Positions 1 to 12,933 of a DNA stretch of 64,000 nt are shown in pieces (the stretch's first letter is position 1; every line of letters starts with the position of its first letter). Source of the DNA: Siphlonurus alternatus (lineage: Eukaryota; Arthropoda; Insecta; Ephemeroptera; Siphlonuridae); NCBI GenBank assembly GCA_949825025.1, contig OX463780.1, forward strand, positions 21,408,356 to 21,472,355, read 5' to 3'. The notes under the pieces were generated by a model. It ran no database searches. It worked only from the letters and a program-made list of their open reading frames with translations, and was not told the DNA's origin. The position numbers and the translations under genes are program-made.

Positions 1-19
1 TAATAGACCAAAACTTTGC

Positions 20-351
20 AATGGACAACATACATGAAAATTTTTTATCGCAGAAATGAATAGAGGGTACCAAATTATGATTCTCTGAATATTTTCAGAT
101 TTTTTTCAAACCCAGAACTATTTTTAAATAATTATTGAAAGTGCGGCCACACCCCCTGGAGGCGTCAATAGGCGTCCAGTCTCTATCCTTTTTATTAAGA
201 ATTCAGAGGTGCCAACTGAAATCACAGGACTTTCAATAATTATTTAAAAATAGTTCCGAGTCTCCAAAAAATCTGAAAAAATTCAGAGTAGTATAATTTG
301 GTGCCCTCTATTCATTTCTGCATTAAAATTTTTTCATGTATGTTGTCCATT
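20..351. mobile_element. Foldback MITE, family A copy 1
   Basis: Inverted-repeat element of 332 bp starting AATGGACAACATACATGAA and ending in its reverse complement. The inner arms contain TTTCAATAATTATTTAAAAA and its complement. A copy of exactly the same length lies at 32411-32742 and a diverged one at 29069-29388. It has no coding capacity and sits in the intron left of PSMD10 exon 3. Confidence 0.85.
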
Positions 352-424
352 ATAGTATTTATTTTTATGAAACTTTTACAAGTCATTATATTATTATAAG
401 CATATCTACGCCTATAAAACATAC

Positions 425-3400
425 CTCTTTCCAACCCTTTGATGCAGAGAGTTGCAGTGAGGAATGACCCTCTTGGTTTTTGGCATTCACATCAGCTCCC
501 TTTCCTATCAGCAATGCAACAACCTCCAAGTGGCCAGCAGATGCAGCAAGAATCAGAGGTGTTGACTGAAACTGAAAATAAAAATTCACAATGTTCAAGC
601 AGTACAGCCAGTATAGGCATATTTTGTGTTTTCACAAAGATGGAAAAAAGAAGAATATGATTGGGGTTGTCATCATGCTGGATGGTTGAATGAAATAAGA
701 AGGGAATCATAAAGTATGCTTGTATGGTGTTTGTTTTGGTAGAATGAGCAGTAAGTAATTAAGACACAGTTAAAAAGTTTGGGGGAAAAAAATCCATTTA
801 ATTGGGAAATTAAAATGTGAGGGCAGTAAGTTGTGCTTTGGGAAAATATTCTTACAAGATGTGTGGAAGAGTGGATCATTTACTATTTGTTGTGTATAAC
901 TATATACCAATATCAGCTTTCATACTTTTGTCAACTTGGCGCCTTTTACTTACAGTTAGTGCGCATTATAATTATCTCTGATCTTATTTCCCATCATGCT
1001 TTGCCGTTTCCTGTTAGAAGAGTCATGACTATCATCTTCACGGAGTTTCTGATACTCCAGTTCTATTCAAGTTATTTAAGTATGTATCTATCTCTGCGTT
1101 TGATAAACTTGTTAATATGAACTCCTATCTTCTCATTTCAACTTAGATCTAAGAATACCTCACTATTAAAGCCATGACAGGAGTTTCGGGAAATTTATGG
1201 AACTAGAAAATCTGTACTGACATAACATAAGACAGCTAGAAAATAGCAAATAGGAATATCCGACTTTCATTTTTGGCACATTTTGGAAATGGAACTTTGA
1301 AAACTGGGTTGTTTCTATTTTGAATAATAATCAGAAACCAGGTAAAACAGCCATGCAAGGACACAATTGGAATCTGAAAATAATTCTGAATGAATGAGTC
1401 GGAAATAGGTCAAATCCGGAAATTTCCAGACATAAACTTTTGTTTAAAAACCTATGTATAATACATACTGAAGGAGGAGATTATGTTCCAGCAAATTCTT
1501 CTACTCTATGTTTGTAAACAAAATATTGTTGGTAATGTCTGTCCAGTTAAGAATAATAAGAGAAAATTATTGATTTAATTGTATGTAACTTATAGAAAAT
1601 TATTGATAATTATCAAAGTGGAATGATTAAAATTAACTATATAGCACCAACAGTGTCATCACCGGTAGGGTTCTGTGCAATGGTGGGCAGAATCAGGTAC
1701 AGTATCTATACTATATATACTGTATAATACACACTCAAAGAGGTTTCATCAGACAGACGTTATGGACAGTTTTTTTTTTTTTTTTTTTTACAACCACATA
1801 TCAAGTATGTAGAAGACTTTGATTCTCAGTGCCCTCAGCGCCATGCATTCTCTCTCCCTTTTTTTTTTTTTTTTTTTTGTTAAAGGATTCACCTCTAAGA
1901 GCTTAGAGCTTGTGGAGGGGTAATGGGTAGGGATAAGGGAAGGAAAAGATGGTGGCCACGGCCTGTTACGCGTCCCAGCATTCACTGAGGTGAGACTGAG
2001 GAAACCATAGAAAACCTTAGTCAGGATGGACACCTGTACTTTTTATCAATGACCAAAGTCTGGGGAACCACACACAAATAATATAATAATAATAATATTA
2101 ACGCGGCAAATGTGGCAATGCCACGGTGGCCCGCGAATGTTCACCAACTCTCAGAGATTTCTTAAACAAATCAAAACTCTCCGCCTCAGCAACATCTGCT
2201 GCCAACGCATTCCACTCCCTCACCGTCCTGTTTAAAAAAGAAAACTTTTCCACATCACTTCTACATCTAACACATTCCAACTTCCATCCATGATCATTTC
2301 TTCCAATATAACCTGCTCTCATCACACGACCACTCAACTCTTCCCAACCCTCACAATTTCTTGTTATCTTATACATAACACCAAGTCTACAATTTTTCCT
2401 TCTTAACTCCAACGACTCCCACCCCAAATTCTCAATTAAAGCAGACACACTAACATACTCCTTTCTAACATCAGCACCATCACCCACAAACTGAAACCTT
2501 TCCACACGACCTGTAACCCTTCTAGCTGCTCTCCGCTGAACCTTCTCCAACTCCTTCACCCCCACACATCTATATGGGTCCCAAACACAGCAACCATATT
2601 CAAGCACTGGTCTCACCAAAGCTCTATACGCATTATCTTTAACTACCCTACTGGTACCCTTAAGATTAAGAGTGCACAAATGTATCTGCACTGGGTGGAA
2701 AGAGAGACGAATTTACTCCAGAGAGGGAGCAGCTTAATTTTTACTTGAAACGGTCACCTATGCAACTACTAACCACGCCCGACATAGCTTGACTTCAATG
2801 ATCTAACGAGAACCTGTCAATGCACTGCGCCACGCTCAACCTCTAAGTGGTTGATGAGGTCAATTCTGCATTTCTGTGTGCATATAAACAGTATAATGTA
2901 TGAACATATACTGTACTGACCATCATATCATATATGTATACCCATAGTACAGTATACATACATCATCAACTGGATCAACAGGAGAACGCTTTTCTAGCAG
3001 GAACTTCACAATGGGAATGTGTCCTCCCACAGCAGCCCAATGCAGCAGCAGTCGCTCATTCTAAAACAGGAACATTATTTAAGCCAGTAGGAAAATAAAA
3101 AATGACAAATTGTAAAAATGTTAGCACCAAGCATAGCAAAAAGGAGGGGGGGGGGACGTCTCCATAACACCAGAAGGCCAATGTTTAAAAAAAAAATGTG
3201 GAATAGCAAAAAATGTCTATATTGCCCAATGCCCATGCATGTTAAATCCAAAATTTCGAGGGGGGGGGGAAACGCGACCACCCTAGAGCCACCCTCGGGA
3301 ACCGCGCCTGTCTTCCAGCACGCTTCCAGTGAATCCATGAGTGCTGCAACGCATACTGTATGCAATCCAGTGTTGCCAACACGATGAGATGAAAAATCCC

Positions 3401-5051
3401 CATCAAACCCAATCTGGAGCTCAAAAATACCCGTTTCAGAGTAAAAATGCCCGTCACCGTATATGCTATTTTGGAAATGCAAAATTACCAAAAAAACACG
3501 TTTTCGAGTCGTTGAGCGGGGGGGGGGGGGGACATTTTTTTTTATGTATAATGTATTGTATATTTTTCCATTTTATCACGTTTTACTACTTTTCATGCAT
3601 GATGTATAATATAATACATTTTTTTTTTTTTTTGCATGATACACCTCGTAGTCCTGTTTCGGTGTTTCGGACCCCAAAAATTCAAAAAAATTATAAACAC
3701 GTTTAGTGGAATGTATAGCATATAGCAGTTAATTAATTAAGTTCATCATATAAATTTATCAGAGAGCATCTCTTTGAGTATAAAAAAAAAAAAAATTGTG
3801 CGGAGACAATGATTTTTGAAAAAGTGCCGGTTTTGGATTTGACATGTTATTTAATTAAACGTTTTGTGACGTTTTTATAACAAATAAAAATATATTTTTT
3901 TTTGAAAAAACCATGTTTTTATTCGTTTTTTATTATTTTTTTTGTTTTATTTATTTATTTTATTATTTTTTTTTTTTTAGCCAGTAAAAAAATTATCAAT
4001 TAAGGTATTGCAGTTGTTATTTTCATGGAAGGGAGGGTTTGCATGGTTAATCAGATCAGTTACAATTTTCTTTTTTTACTTTTTTTGCTTAATATAATTA
4101 AAGGATCTATCGAGCTTTAATTAAGCCTTAATTAAGGCTGCAGGTCGGAACCAAAACAGCTATAGGGCTAAAATCCAAAACTGGGCAGCAAATTCATGGT
4201 GTTCATTTTATAACATTATAAAGTTTCTTCTTGATTGCTGGAAAACGGAAAAAAAAACACATTTGAAATTTGAAGTTCGTTTAATTTAATTTTTTTTTCT
4301 GGCATTTTTTTTTTTTTTTAATTGGAAAAATATTTTATGTGCCACTCATTCTTGATCCCATAATTATACGTATATTATATTATACTTCATCGATTTCTTA
4401 ATATTTTTCTATTAATTAATATGATTTACACTTTTTGGATACGACAATTTTACGACATATCGATCAATGCATGCATGCAAATAACGCAGCCACCAATTTG
4501 AATAAGTAATTTTTAAGTGATATAAATATTTCGCGCTTTTTTATTACTAGCGTCAATAGCCAATCAAATTTTTAAAAAATAAAATTCTTGAATGTGATTG
4601 GTTAAGAGACTCCAATCCTCCGAATCCTCCTCGATCCTCCTCGAATCCTCCTATTGATAATATTGTTTTAAAAATGTTTTGTTTTTGGTACAAAAATATG
4701 TTGAAAGCACACAATTTTGCATTAAAACACCCATTTGAGTAAAAATACCCGTTTTTTCCCATTGATCGACAAAAATACCCTTTTTCCCGTTTCTGCAAAT
4801 TTTTAGTAAAAACGCCCGTCGCCGCGGGTAATACCCGCACGGTTGGCAACACTGAATTGCAATCTATGCATACAGTTGAAAGACAGAACATGAAATAAAG
4901 TAGCAGCAATGACGAGGATAAAAATAATTTCTTTAATACTCACACTATCTTTCTTGGTGATGCATTGCTCATCTTTGTCCACGAACAGCTTAACATGCTC
5001 AAAATCGCCTTTATAAGCCGAATCAAACACCGACCCGTCAATCCTCGCCAT
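425..5051 (-). CDS. PSMD10: 26S proteasome assembly chaperone gankyrin-like ankyrin protein, N-terminal part
   Basis: Three minus-strand exons, all phase 0: 4944-5051 (36 codons, start ATG), 2962-3060 (33 codons) and 425-571 (49 codons). The next donor at 424 points off the left edge, so 118 residues of an expected 220-230 are present. Each junction has GT/AG: the exon 1 donor is GTGAGT and exon 3 follows TTTTCAG. A second AG six bases later would remove two residues; the first keeps the alignment to human gankyrin gap-free. Consecutive ankyrin repeats are visible, with LHWAAVGGH in exon 2 and PLILAASAGHLEVV plus KGADVNAKNQEG in exon 3. The family binds the Rpt3 (PSMC4) ATPase during base assembly of the 26S proteasome. 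Intron 2 (572-2961) contains a MITE, a 5S-derived SINE and a LINE fragment; the intron after exon 3 contains a foldback MITE. PSMD10 fits best, though ankyrin proteins are easily confused. Confidence 0.82.
1485..1832. mobile_element. Foldback MITE, family D copy 1 (degenerate)
   Basis: The ends read TTCTTCTACTCTATGTTTG on the left and GTAGAAGACTTTGATTCTC on the right, matching the ends of the better-preserved copies at 18251-18574 and 54329-54628. The middle shares the AGCACCAACAGTGTCAT region. It carries poly-T expansions and lies in PSMD10 intron 2. Boundaries are approximate. Confidence 0.6.
1876..2850 (-). mobile_element. 5S rRNA-derived SINE (SINE3-like), copy 1, split by a LINE
   Basis: Read on the minus strand, about 2842-2750 resembles 5S rRNA: GATCATTGAAGTCAAGC, then GGTTAGTAGTTGCATAGG and GTGACCG, corresponding to the 5S box A to box C region. 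The body continues to about 1876 with CCTCAGTCTCACCTCAGTG. Copy 2 at 15790-16263 has the same order and a cleaner 5S core. The middle is interrupted at about 2074-2677 by a LINE 3' fragment. Pol III promoters of this type define the SINE3 class. The lineage is inferred. Confidence 0.7.
2074..2677 (-). mobile_element. LINE (CR1/Jockey-like) 3' fragment inserted in the SINE
   Basis: A minus-strand frame at 2098-2691 carries the C-terminal tail of a non-LTR reverse transcriptase: [29 protein letters not shown] and [10 protein letters not shown]. The element ends in an ATT-rich tail at 2074-2100. CACAAAT flanks both sides and fits a target-site duplication made on insertion into the SINE. It is 5' truncated, so it is inactive. 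Confidence 0.82.
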
Positions 5052-5390
5052 GATGATTGTTTACTTTTTACTTTTTCCAATTTCCAAGAGGTGGAGATTT
5101 TTGGTTCCTCAAAAAGCGCGATTTATTTGATTTGATAGTTTGTACCTAGGATCATGTATGATCATGTATACATACAAGATCCTTGGTTTGTACCAAAAAA
5201 ATAAAAAAAAACGTGATGCATGAACGTGCATGAACTTGGATTTTGGATTGTTGTTTTTGAAACTTCATTTTTTTTTCAAAAGATTCAATCAATTTTACTG
5301 TGATTTTAAAATTATTTTTTCAATATCTGTTTCGTCTTTTATCATAGAGTTAATATTATATAGAGAGGCTATCCAGTAGGTGGCGCTCGT
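5052..5390. promoter_or_regulatory. Region upstream of PSMD10
   Basis: AT-rich sequence between the PSMD10 start codon and the left edge of a large hAT insertion. It presumably contains the promoter, but no TATA box, known operator or RNA gene was recognised. Confidence 0.3.
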
Positions 5391-6151
5391 GTCCTCGGTA
5401 GGGATGGGCAATACAATAACAATATTTGGAGTATCGAATTCTTGAAGTATTGGTATTGCGAATTTATCGAATACTGGCCAATACGATACAATACGTGATA
5501 TCGAATATAGAATTCGCTTTTACGAATAACGAATGTTATTTTATGATAACGCTTCCGTACATTGACGCCAGAGTGCAGCACAAAGCAAATCCTTGCTATT
5601 TGATATTGAATAACGAATGTTCGAATTTTTTACGATAACGCTTTCTTATATTGTCGTCTGGGTGCAGCACAATGCGAATGATATTAAATATTCAATATAT
5701 TGAAATAATATTATAACGATCGAATGTTCGAATTTTTTTACGATAACGCTTCCTTACATTGCCGTCTGAGTGCAGCACAAAAGTGAATGATATTGCAATG
5801 AATAATATTATAATATATTCGGTAAATATTGCAATAATAGATTATTTTACGAATAATCAAATTAAGACAGTTGCATAATATATGTCTTAATACTCTTATT
5901 ATTATTTGATATTAATATATTTCACAATGAAGAAAAAAAAATTAAAGGTTTTACTGCATCATGCATGCGTCTCATGCATATGTGAAATAGTACAGTTGAA
6001 ATTTTATTTATAATACGAGCAGCTATATATATTTTTATATAGGCTTCCATGGCTTGCAGATATTCGTGGTCGGCCGTCTCTACAAACCTCGATCACGGTG
6101 TATTCATATTATATGCCAGAGGTAATACAGGTGCATGCATAATGTATATTA

Positions 6152-9035
6152 CCCTGACTCAAAGGCACAGTTGGGCACAGTTGGGCACAGTTATGCTTCC
6201 CAGTTAGTGGAATTGTTACTCCCATTTGTTCCCCATTAGGGCACAGTTGCAGAAAGGGGCATACCATTTACGCAACTGTGCCCCAATGGGGAACAAATGG
6301 GTGTACCATTTTGTGCCATGTTTCTAAATTGGGAGCAATATGGAAATAGTTTGAATAGCTTTTATGACATTTTTAATTATTTACGTATATATTATATATA
6401 AAAAAATGCAACTATTAATTAATTAATTGACATTAATTATAAATATTAAAACTTAAAAAATATAAAAAGTATAGCCAATAGACAGATTGTGAGGTCGAAA
6501 TTTTTTTAATTTGATGAATTTTCATTTTATCTTCCTTAAGTAAAATTTTCAATGCAGTGTTTTGGACCAGAATTGATCCCCCTTTGTGCCCAATAGTCTG
6601 TTAATTGTGTGATTAAGATTTATGAATTTTATGATCGACTTTAAAACTTCGCCGCTGTTCATTGTTCACGCGCATGCGCAGAAATCGCAGAATCACGTGA
6701 CTTGTTTCTCATTGCTCATTGGCTAAGAATTATATCGCCATCTTGCCCGCCTGCAGAGAAGTTTCAGCACTTACCGTGCATTCCGTGCAATACAAAAGTT
6801 TTATGTAATTTATTATGTTTTCTTTATCCAAAAAAGCTTTAAATATAGTGAGATTTTAAGATAATGGTTTAAAGAATATTTTTGTGAGAAAACTTGTGAA
6901 GAGACACCTCACGGACACCTTAAATCTGGTAGGTAAGTTGTGCACAAACTTTGAATATTTATTTATTTTGTCTGTGGTGTAACAGTTGTGTTTTTATTTG
7001 GCTTCTCCACCTGTTGTTGATCAACAATATAAGATTTTTTTAAATTATTTTCCTCGCGTGTTTCTGTTTTTCTTGTATATTTTGCAGGCTTGTATGCATA
7101 CAGTAAGTTGCTTGAAATATATTATTTTAACAAAGTTCTATAGGAGATGCATATCATATCATACTGAATTTTGAAAATTAATTAGAACTGCAATATGGTA
7201 TTATTTCATAATTTCAGTTTGCGTCTTTTTAATATTTTTTATTATTATTATTATTATTAATTCTTGCTTACATGCTTATAGTATATATATATGCATACAG
7301 TAAAAAATCATATTTTTTTTTTCATTTAAGAGAACCACCCCATATGCATATTCTCCATTTGTCATTTGTGTGCATAAATATACTAAAGGAGATTAAATTT
7401 TCTTGCGAAAATTGTATGTACGTACTTCACTGTATAATACTGTACCGCGGTACAGTATTATACAGTGAGGTACGTACATACAACTGTATTTTTATTCGCG
7501 AGTAAAAATACAGGCTTCATTTTTCAAGCCTAGCTTCTTATTTTTTTTTTTACCTAATTGATTGTTTGGATATTTTAAAAATCTCTCCACCTCCACCTCT
7601 ACGGGGACAAAACCTAACAAGCCTAGGCTACAAAACTGTCTCCTTTCCTATCCTATTAATATCGTCATCCATGCAGTCACCTTATTCCTCCGAACCTGAA
7701 GGGTTGTCGGGGGGCACCCGAGGGAGTACAGGCCTCAACCTTTCCTGTCCGTCCTCCGTCAAATCTCTGTCTGTCTACACCGGAGGGGGGGGGGGGGGGA
7801 TAACCAAGGCTCTAGTCCTGGCCAAAAACAATTTGAACATACAGTATCTAAGCAATTTTGTTAAGCAAAATAAATATGGATTATCAGAATCATGAAATAA
7901 TATATATTTGTGAAATATATTTTTAGCACACATCATGGTAATAAAAGAAAAAAAGAATATAAACGCGCTTAGAACTCAGTTGACTGGTACTTTGAGCCTT
8001 GGCCTCCCCCCCCCCCCCCCCCCGCCCTCCCAGCAGTACATTATAGGTTCTCTGTTCTCTGAGTTGACAGGTTAGATAGATATGACAAAGTAATTAACAA
8101 CGAGTATTGAAAAAATGATACTTTATATGCATACAGTATACATGATTTTAAATGCTGTAGTGAAATTCTTTTATTAGTGATATTTAATTAATTATTGAAT
8201 AGAAAAAACATATATAATATTAAAGTTTATAGATATAAAAAATTCAAACTTTTTTAGTTTATAGGCTGAATGGAGTATAAATTATACACAAACTTCTTTA
8301 CTCTTTTAATTAAACACAATTGCATTGAAAAATTCTACTTTTGTTCCTGGATATGGTTCTAAAAAAAAAGCTGGCTTTTTCCCAGGTTGAAAGCTAAACT
8401 TCATCAATGCAATTGATCATAATTTCTAATGCTTTCTTTTTTGGTCCAACAGCTTGGGGTAAAATCTACAAAAACCAAAGCAGAATCTGCTGGTTCCTGT
8501 CGGTGGCGCATGGCTTTATTCTGACATAAATATGAATGGTAGGTAAATTTTAATATTTCTTTGTGGTTTGAAGGTAAGTGAACAATTTTTTAAAATCAAA
8601 ATCTCAGAAACACTTTAAAGCTTAAATAAAATCTTTAAAACCCGGAATGCTTGGAATTGATTCAGCGCATAACTGATAATGAATTTGGTGCATTTAAATG
8701 CGATTCAAAGGGTTGTTACGGGATTCAGATTAATAATAAAAAAAAATTATTATGGTCAATAAGAATGAGACACTCGCATTTAGTATGTGTGTAAGCCAAA
8801 GTGGCCACTCTGCTCGTGAAGTTGTATAAATGAAGTTAATGACATTATTTTTAAAACAAAAAATATAGAATAGTGTAGTTGTAAGTGTGTCATATAAAAT
8901 TTTTTGTTCAGATACTTCAGATAATTGCCATATGGATTAGAAAAAAAATGTAAAGTGATCGCAAAATAATAAAAATAAAGTTAGAATTTCTAGAAAATAG
9001 TTCTGGTTGTCCTCCATATTGACCCAAAATTTAAA

Positions 9036-9100
<65 letters not shown>

Positions 9101-9667
9101 GGCATAGGTTTTATAAAAAAAAAAAAAAAAAAAATGAAGGCAGAGTACGTGAAGGTGTTGTTTAACATGGGGGCTTACCTGACAAAGACTTTGATGTACT
9201 GCAAGAAAATGTACTGATAAGTGTCATGGAAAAAAAAAAAAAAAAAAATCAAAACATTTAGCAGTATTCTATAACTTGAGCTTTAATAAAATGCAAATTA
9301 TATATAAAAAAAAATCAACTTTATTTTCCGTAAAAAAACTTGGAAAATTTTCCACGTTAATTTGCATATGAAATTTTCTTGATTTTTTAACGGAAAAACG
9401 AGTTTGAACACGAAATTATTTTAATCACTTTTTGGTTAAAGCTCTGGTCCTAGAAAATTGCTGCTATATTTTTTTCACACCACCTAGCTAATGCAGTATT
9501 ATTTATTTTTTTTTAAGATTTTTGAGAGTCTTTTTGAGGTTAGGCCCCATGTTCAGCTGAATTTGACTGGATTTTTTTTTTTTTTTTTCTGTTGAACCAA
9601 TGCGGATAGAATTATTTGGATATCAGTTCCATACCTCCGGCGGAATTTTTTTTTAGAACGTATTACC

Positions 9668-9712
<45 letters not shown>

Positions 9713-10576
9713 CTTTTTACTTTAATCATCCAGTCAAACAAGAACCAAATTATTGTTGGCATTGAACCCACTGGAAAAGTAAATATAAATAAATGTTCAA
9801 TAAAAAATTACATATTGAAAAAAAACGAAAAAAAAAAACCTTTTTTAATTGTATGGCACTCTAGTGCAGTCCAGTACTAAAATTAAGCTGTTTTTCGGAC
9901 TGTTTTTTAGTTAATGAAATAATACTGTATGTAAATTTACTACAGTATCTAATATTTTCCTCATTTTCGCAGGTGCCATATTAAGTCGCCGGCCTTGAGA
10001 CACAATCGCCACAGTGAAAGCTGACGTTGATCATCCGGCGTTTTATAACTGCAACTCCACCATGAAGATTTGTAAAATTATGTAAAAAAAATGATAATAA
10101 TAATAATAAAAATTTGTAAAAAAAATTATAATTCATGTGTACATATTATGATATATAATTATTTTGTAATATAATATATTAGACCCTCTAATATGTATAC
10201 CTAGAAAAAAAAAATATAGGTGATTTTTTTTTATTTAACTTATTTTTAATTATATAGGATACGATAACACGATATACATGATAAATATCTATTAATAATA
10301 AATATAATTAGGGGAAACAAATTTCATTGGAGTAGGGGGTTGGAGGGGGCGCCATGTTCCAACCATTTGTCCAACTGTGAATTTCCACGTTCGGCCATTT
10401 TGTGAGGTACCGAGTTGGGGCACAGTTGATTTGACTGGGAGCAAATGGGATATTCCCATTTGTGACCAGCCACAAGGGGATTAGTAAATGGTCTGCCAGG
10501 TTGAAATTACAATGTTAATAGAACCCAAGCTTCAACATGGTAACCAACTGTGCCCAACTGTGCCTTTGAGTCAGGG
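6152..10576. mobile_element. 4.4 kb terminal-inverted-repeat element nested in the hAT
   Basis: Left end CCCTGACTCAAAGGCACAGT, right end its complement. TA flanks both sides; ATATT is an alternative 5-bp duplication if the repeat starts one base earlier. The units GGGCACAGTTG and CCCATTTG occur several times near both termini, like subterminal transposase sites. The interior has splice-like borders (GTAGGT after 8536, TTTTCGCAG at 9971) but no long frame. The superfamily was not recognised. Simple repeats inside: an AT tract at 9039-9098 and poly-T at 9672-9709. Confidence 0.75.
7410..7482. repeat. Near-perfect palindrome centred on CCGCGG
   Basis: About 36 bp on each side are complementary, starting TTGTATGTACGTAC and passing through ACAGTATTATACAGTGAGG on the far arm, with no loop. 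It can form a cruciform or RNA hairpin. Function unknown. Confidence 0.75.
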
Positions 10577-10803
10577 TATATTTACGTACAGTATGCATGT
10601 ATCATGATACAGTATTATTATTGCCAATGTCCACGCTCCTCTAAGAACGCGGCGTATATTATATTATGCTGGCCGGCTTATTACATATTTAATAATTAAT
10701 TATTATGCGCTTTAATTAATGCATGTAATGGTGTTAAACTTTTCCTTTTTTTTTTTTTAAGGCGATGAATCTCAGTTGATAAATTAATTGAGATCTCGGA
10801 ATT

Positions 10804-10981
10804 CCCTAGTCGAAAAATAAGTGCTAAGTGCATGATAATTTGTGCAGTAGTCAAGTAGTTGACTACTTGTTTTTAAGTAGTTGACTACTTAAAACAAGTA
10901 GTTGACTACTTAAAAACAAGTAGTCAACTACTCGACTACTGCTCAAATTATCACTTAGCACTCTTATTTTTTTGACTAGGG
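10804..10981. repeat. Foldback with repeated AGTAGTTGACTACTT
   Basis: Inverted repeat from CCCTAGTCGAAAAATAAG to its diverged complement ending GACTAGGG. The centre holds several copies of the self-complementary 15-mer AGTAGTTGACTACTT joined by short A/T spacers, so it can fold in several registers. It lies in the hAT element, right of the nested 4.4 kb element. Confidence 0.75.
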
Positions 10982-11471
10982 TTATTGCATGGCCCTGCCG
11001 GCCGGCCCACTTTTAATTTTAATGCAACCTATCTTATACAAGACTTGCAGCTATAGGGCCTCGACTTAAATCTCGATCGCCATCATTAATTAATAGATGA
11101 TGCACGTACTGCAGTACAGCACATTATAGAATTTAAGGCATTATACACGTACATTGCATATTATATGCAAAAATATCTTTGAGCTGTTGTGCCAAAACCA
11201 CACCCCCTTGAAATAATATGCTGCCAAACCATAAAAGCGAGATCTCTGAACTGCAGCATATATATGCATGTTAAATATCGTGTGTAACTAATGTATTATA
11301 TATAAGGAAAGTGGGTGCCATGTAGACGATGCAGATTCGAGTTTATGAACAGACCTACTATATATAAATGTATACTGCATGTTGCATATCATTATTTTAA
11401 TAATACGGTATGCAATTACAGTATGCATATTTTATGATTACAGTATGCATTATAGATCCATGATGCATACA

Positions 11472-11650
11472 GTACAGTATAACAGATCTTAGTTTACCAC
11501 TAAACAGCTCAGTAGACTAGACGGCGCCAGATATATCAGCCAATTAAAAGGCTAAAATGTCAGCTGGCCACCTTTTCATTGGCTGATATATCTGGCGCCG
11601 TCTAGTCTACTGAACTGTTTAGTGGTAAACTAAGATCTGTTATACTGTAC
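11472..11650. mobile_element. Foldback MITE-like element, 179 bp
   Basis: Long arms begin GTACAGTATAACAGATCTTA and end in the complement, covering most of the element, with a short loop near 11551-11572. Inside, GGCGCCAGATATATCAGCCA pairs with its complement at the right. No second copy was seen in this window. Confidence 0.75.
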
Positions 11651-12110
11651 ATATTATTAAACATTTCTATTATGTATTTATTTATATGCATACATCACAT
11701 ATGCTGTATATATTATGCATACAGTATTAGTTATTTAAACATCCCAATTTAATTTTTAAAAATTTTAGGTTTTATTTAAAAATATTATATATCCTATATT
11801 TTAATTTAATTTTGCTATTATTATTTTATTTTATTAAATTAACTTATGAACTACACGTATTTGGGAGCAAAAAGTTGCAGTGTTTTTAGAGCAATATATT
11901 GGAATAAGAATAACAATTCATATGATTATATCGGCATTTGTTATATTGCAATCCGCAATATTTAGCTTTTACGAATATGAATATGATTAAACGAATATGA
12001 TATCGAATTCTCTGACTATATTGTAATACGAATATCGAATGTATATGAATATATTGTGAATACGAATAATATCGAATATATGCTCGATATTGCCCATCCC
12101 TAGTCCTCGG

Positions 12111-12933
12111 CCGAGCGCGAAATGCTACTGATGTTTGAAACGGGGGTTGATGACGTCACTATAGGAACTAACAATGTTAAATTTAATCGGTCAATATTGC
12201 TCCAAATACAATGAATATTACAAAATAATCATAACAACAGTTTAATAATCATATTATTTTTATTAAATATTTTTTTAGTAGGCAATATGAGAGAAATAAA
12301 CGTAAATGGAAGTGTTAAAGAAATAATTATTTTAAGTTGGTACTCGTACAGTAACGAAGTAAAAAAAACGAACAATAACAACACAGCATGGAGGTTGTGG
12401 AAATTCAGTCGGAGTGTCGGAGTTGCCCTGAATATAATTAAAATACCATCTACATTTGTGATATAAGTGTAATTACACGTTTTCTATACAGTTTAATATG
12501 AACTTTAGATATTATGTGAATGAAATGAAGCATGTGAAATGCCCAATAAATGCGCTGCCGATGAAGGATGCAGAAACCGCACAAAGAAAATGGCATAATG
12601 CATAATATCCTTTCGTAAGTATAAGTAAGTATGCATAATATGCAAACACAAACCTTTACGTACGTAAGCTAACAAGTAAGGTATGCATACTATCCAATCC
12701 CCTTGTTTATAATATTAGTGCTGTCAGATAGTTTTTTTGCAGATTAAGTTTCATTTTAGGTGCAACTAATTTTTATTATTTGCATATATAATTATTAAAA
12801 TACTTTGCATGCCACATAAATTCTAATATATATTTTATAACTTATAAAACTTATAATTTATGAAGTTAGAAACCAACATTTATGATCATTCAGTGTTGTA
12901 AAACTTGGTTGTAAAACACATTTTCTAATTTTC
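12111..12933. other. No gene recognised
   Basis: AT-rich sequence right of the hAT element. A slightly GC-richer patch at 12380-12440 has no usable reading frame. No RNA gene or clear repeat was recognised. Confidence 0.4.

Larger units (their letters stand above)
5399..12102. mobile_element. Large non-autonomous hAT-type transposon (6.7 kb)
   Basis: The ends are TAGGGATGGGCAATA at 5399 and its exact complement at 12102. A perfect 8-bp duplication GTCCTCGG flanks both sides (5391-5398 and 12103-12110). The 8-bp duplication and TAGGGxxGGGC terminus are hallmarks of hAT elements. The left subterminal region repeats a unit containing ACGATAACGCTT and GTGCAGCACAA three times (5540-5785). No transposase frame was found. 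A 4.4 kb element is nested inside, with several palindromes to its right, so the original hAT was about 2 kb and grew by insertion. Confidence 0.88.

Noticed and set aside
7566..7895. 109-codon plus-strand frame
   Set aside because: Low-complexity Gly/Pro/Ser content around a poly-G run, no splice context and no recognisable family; lies inside a transposon.
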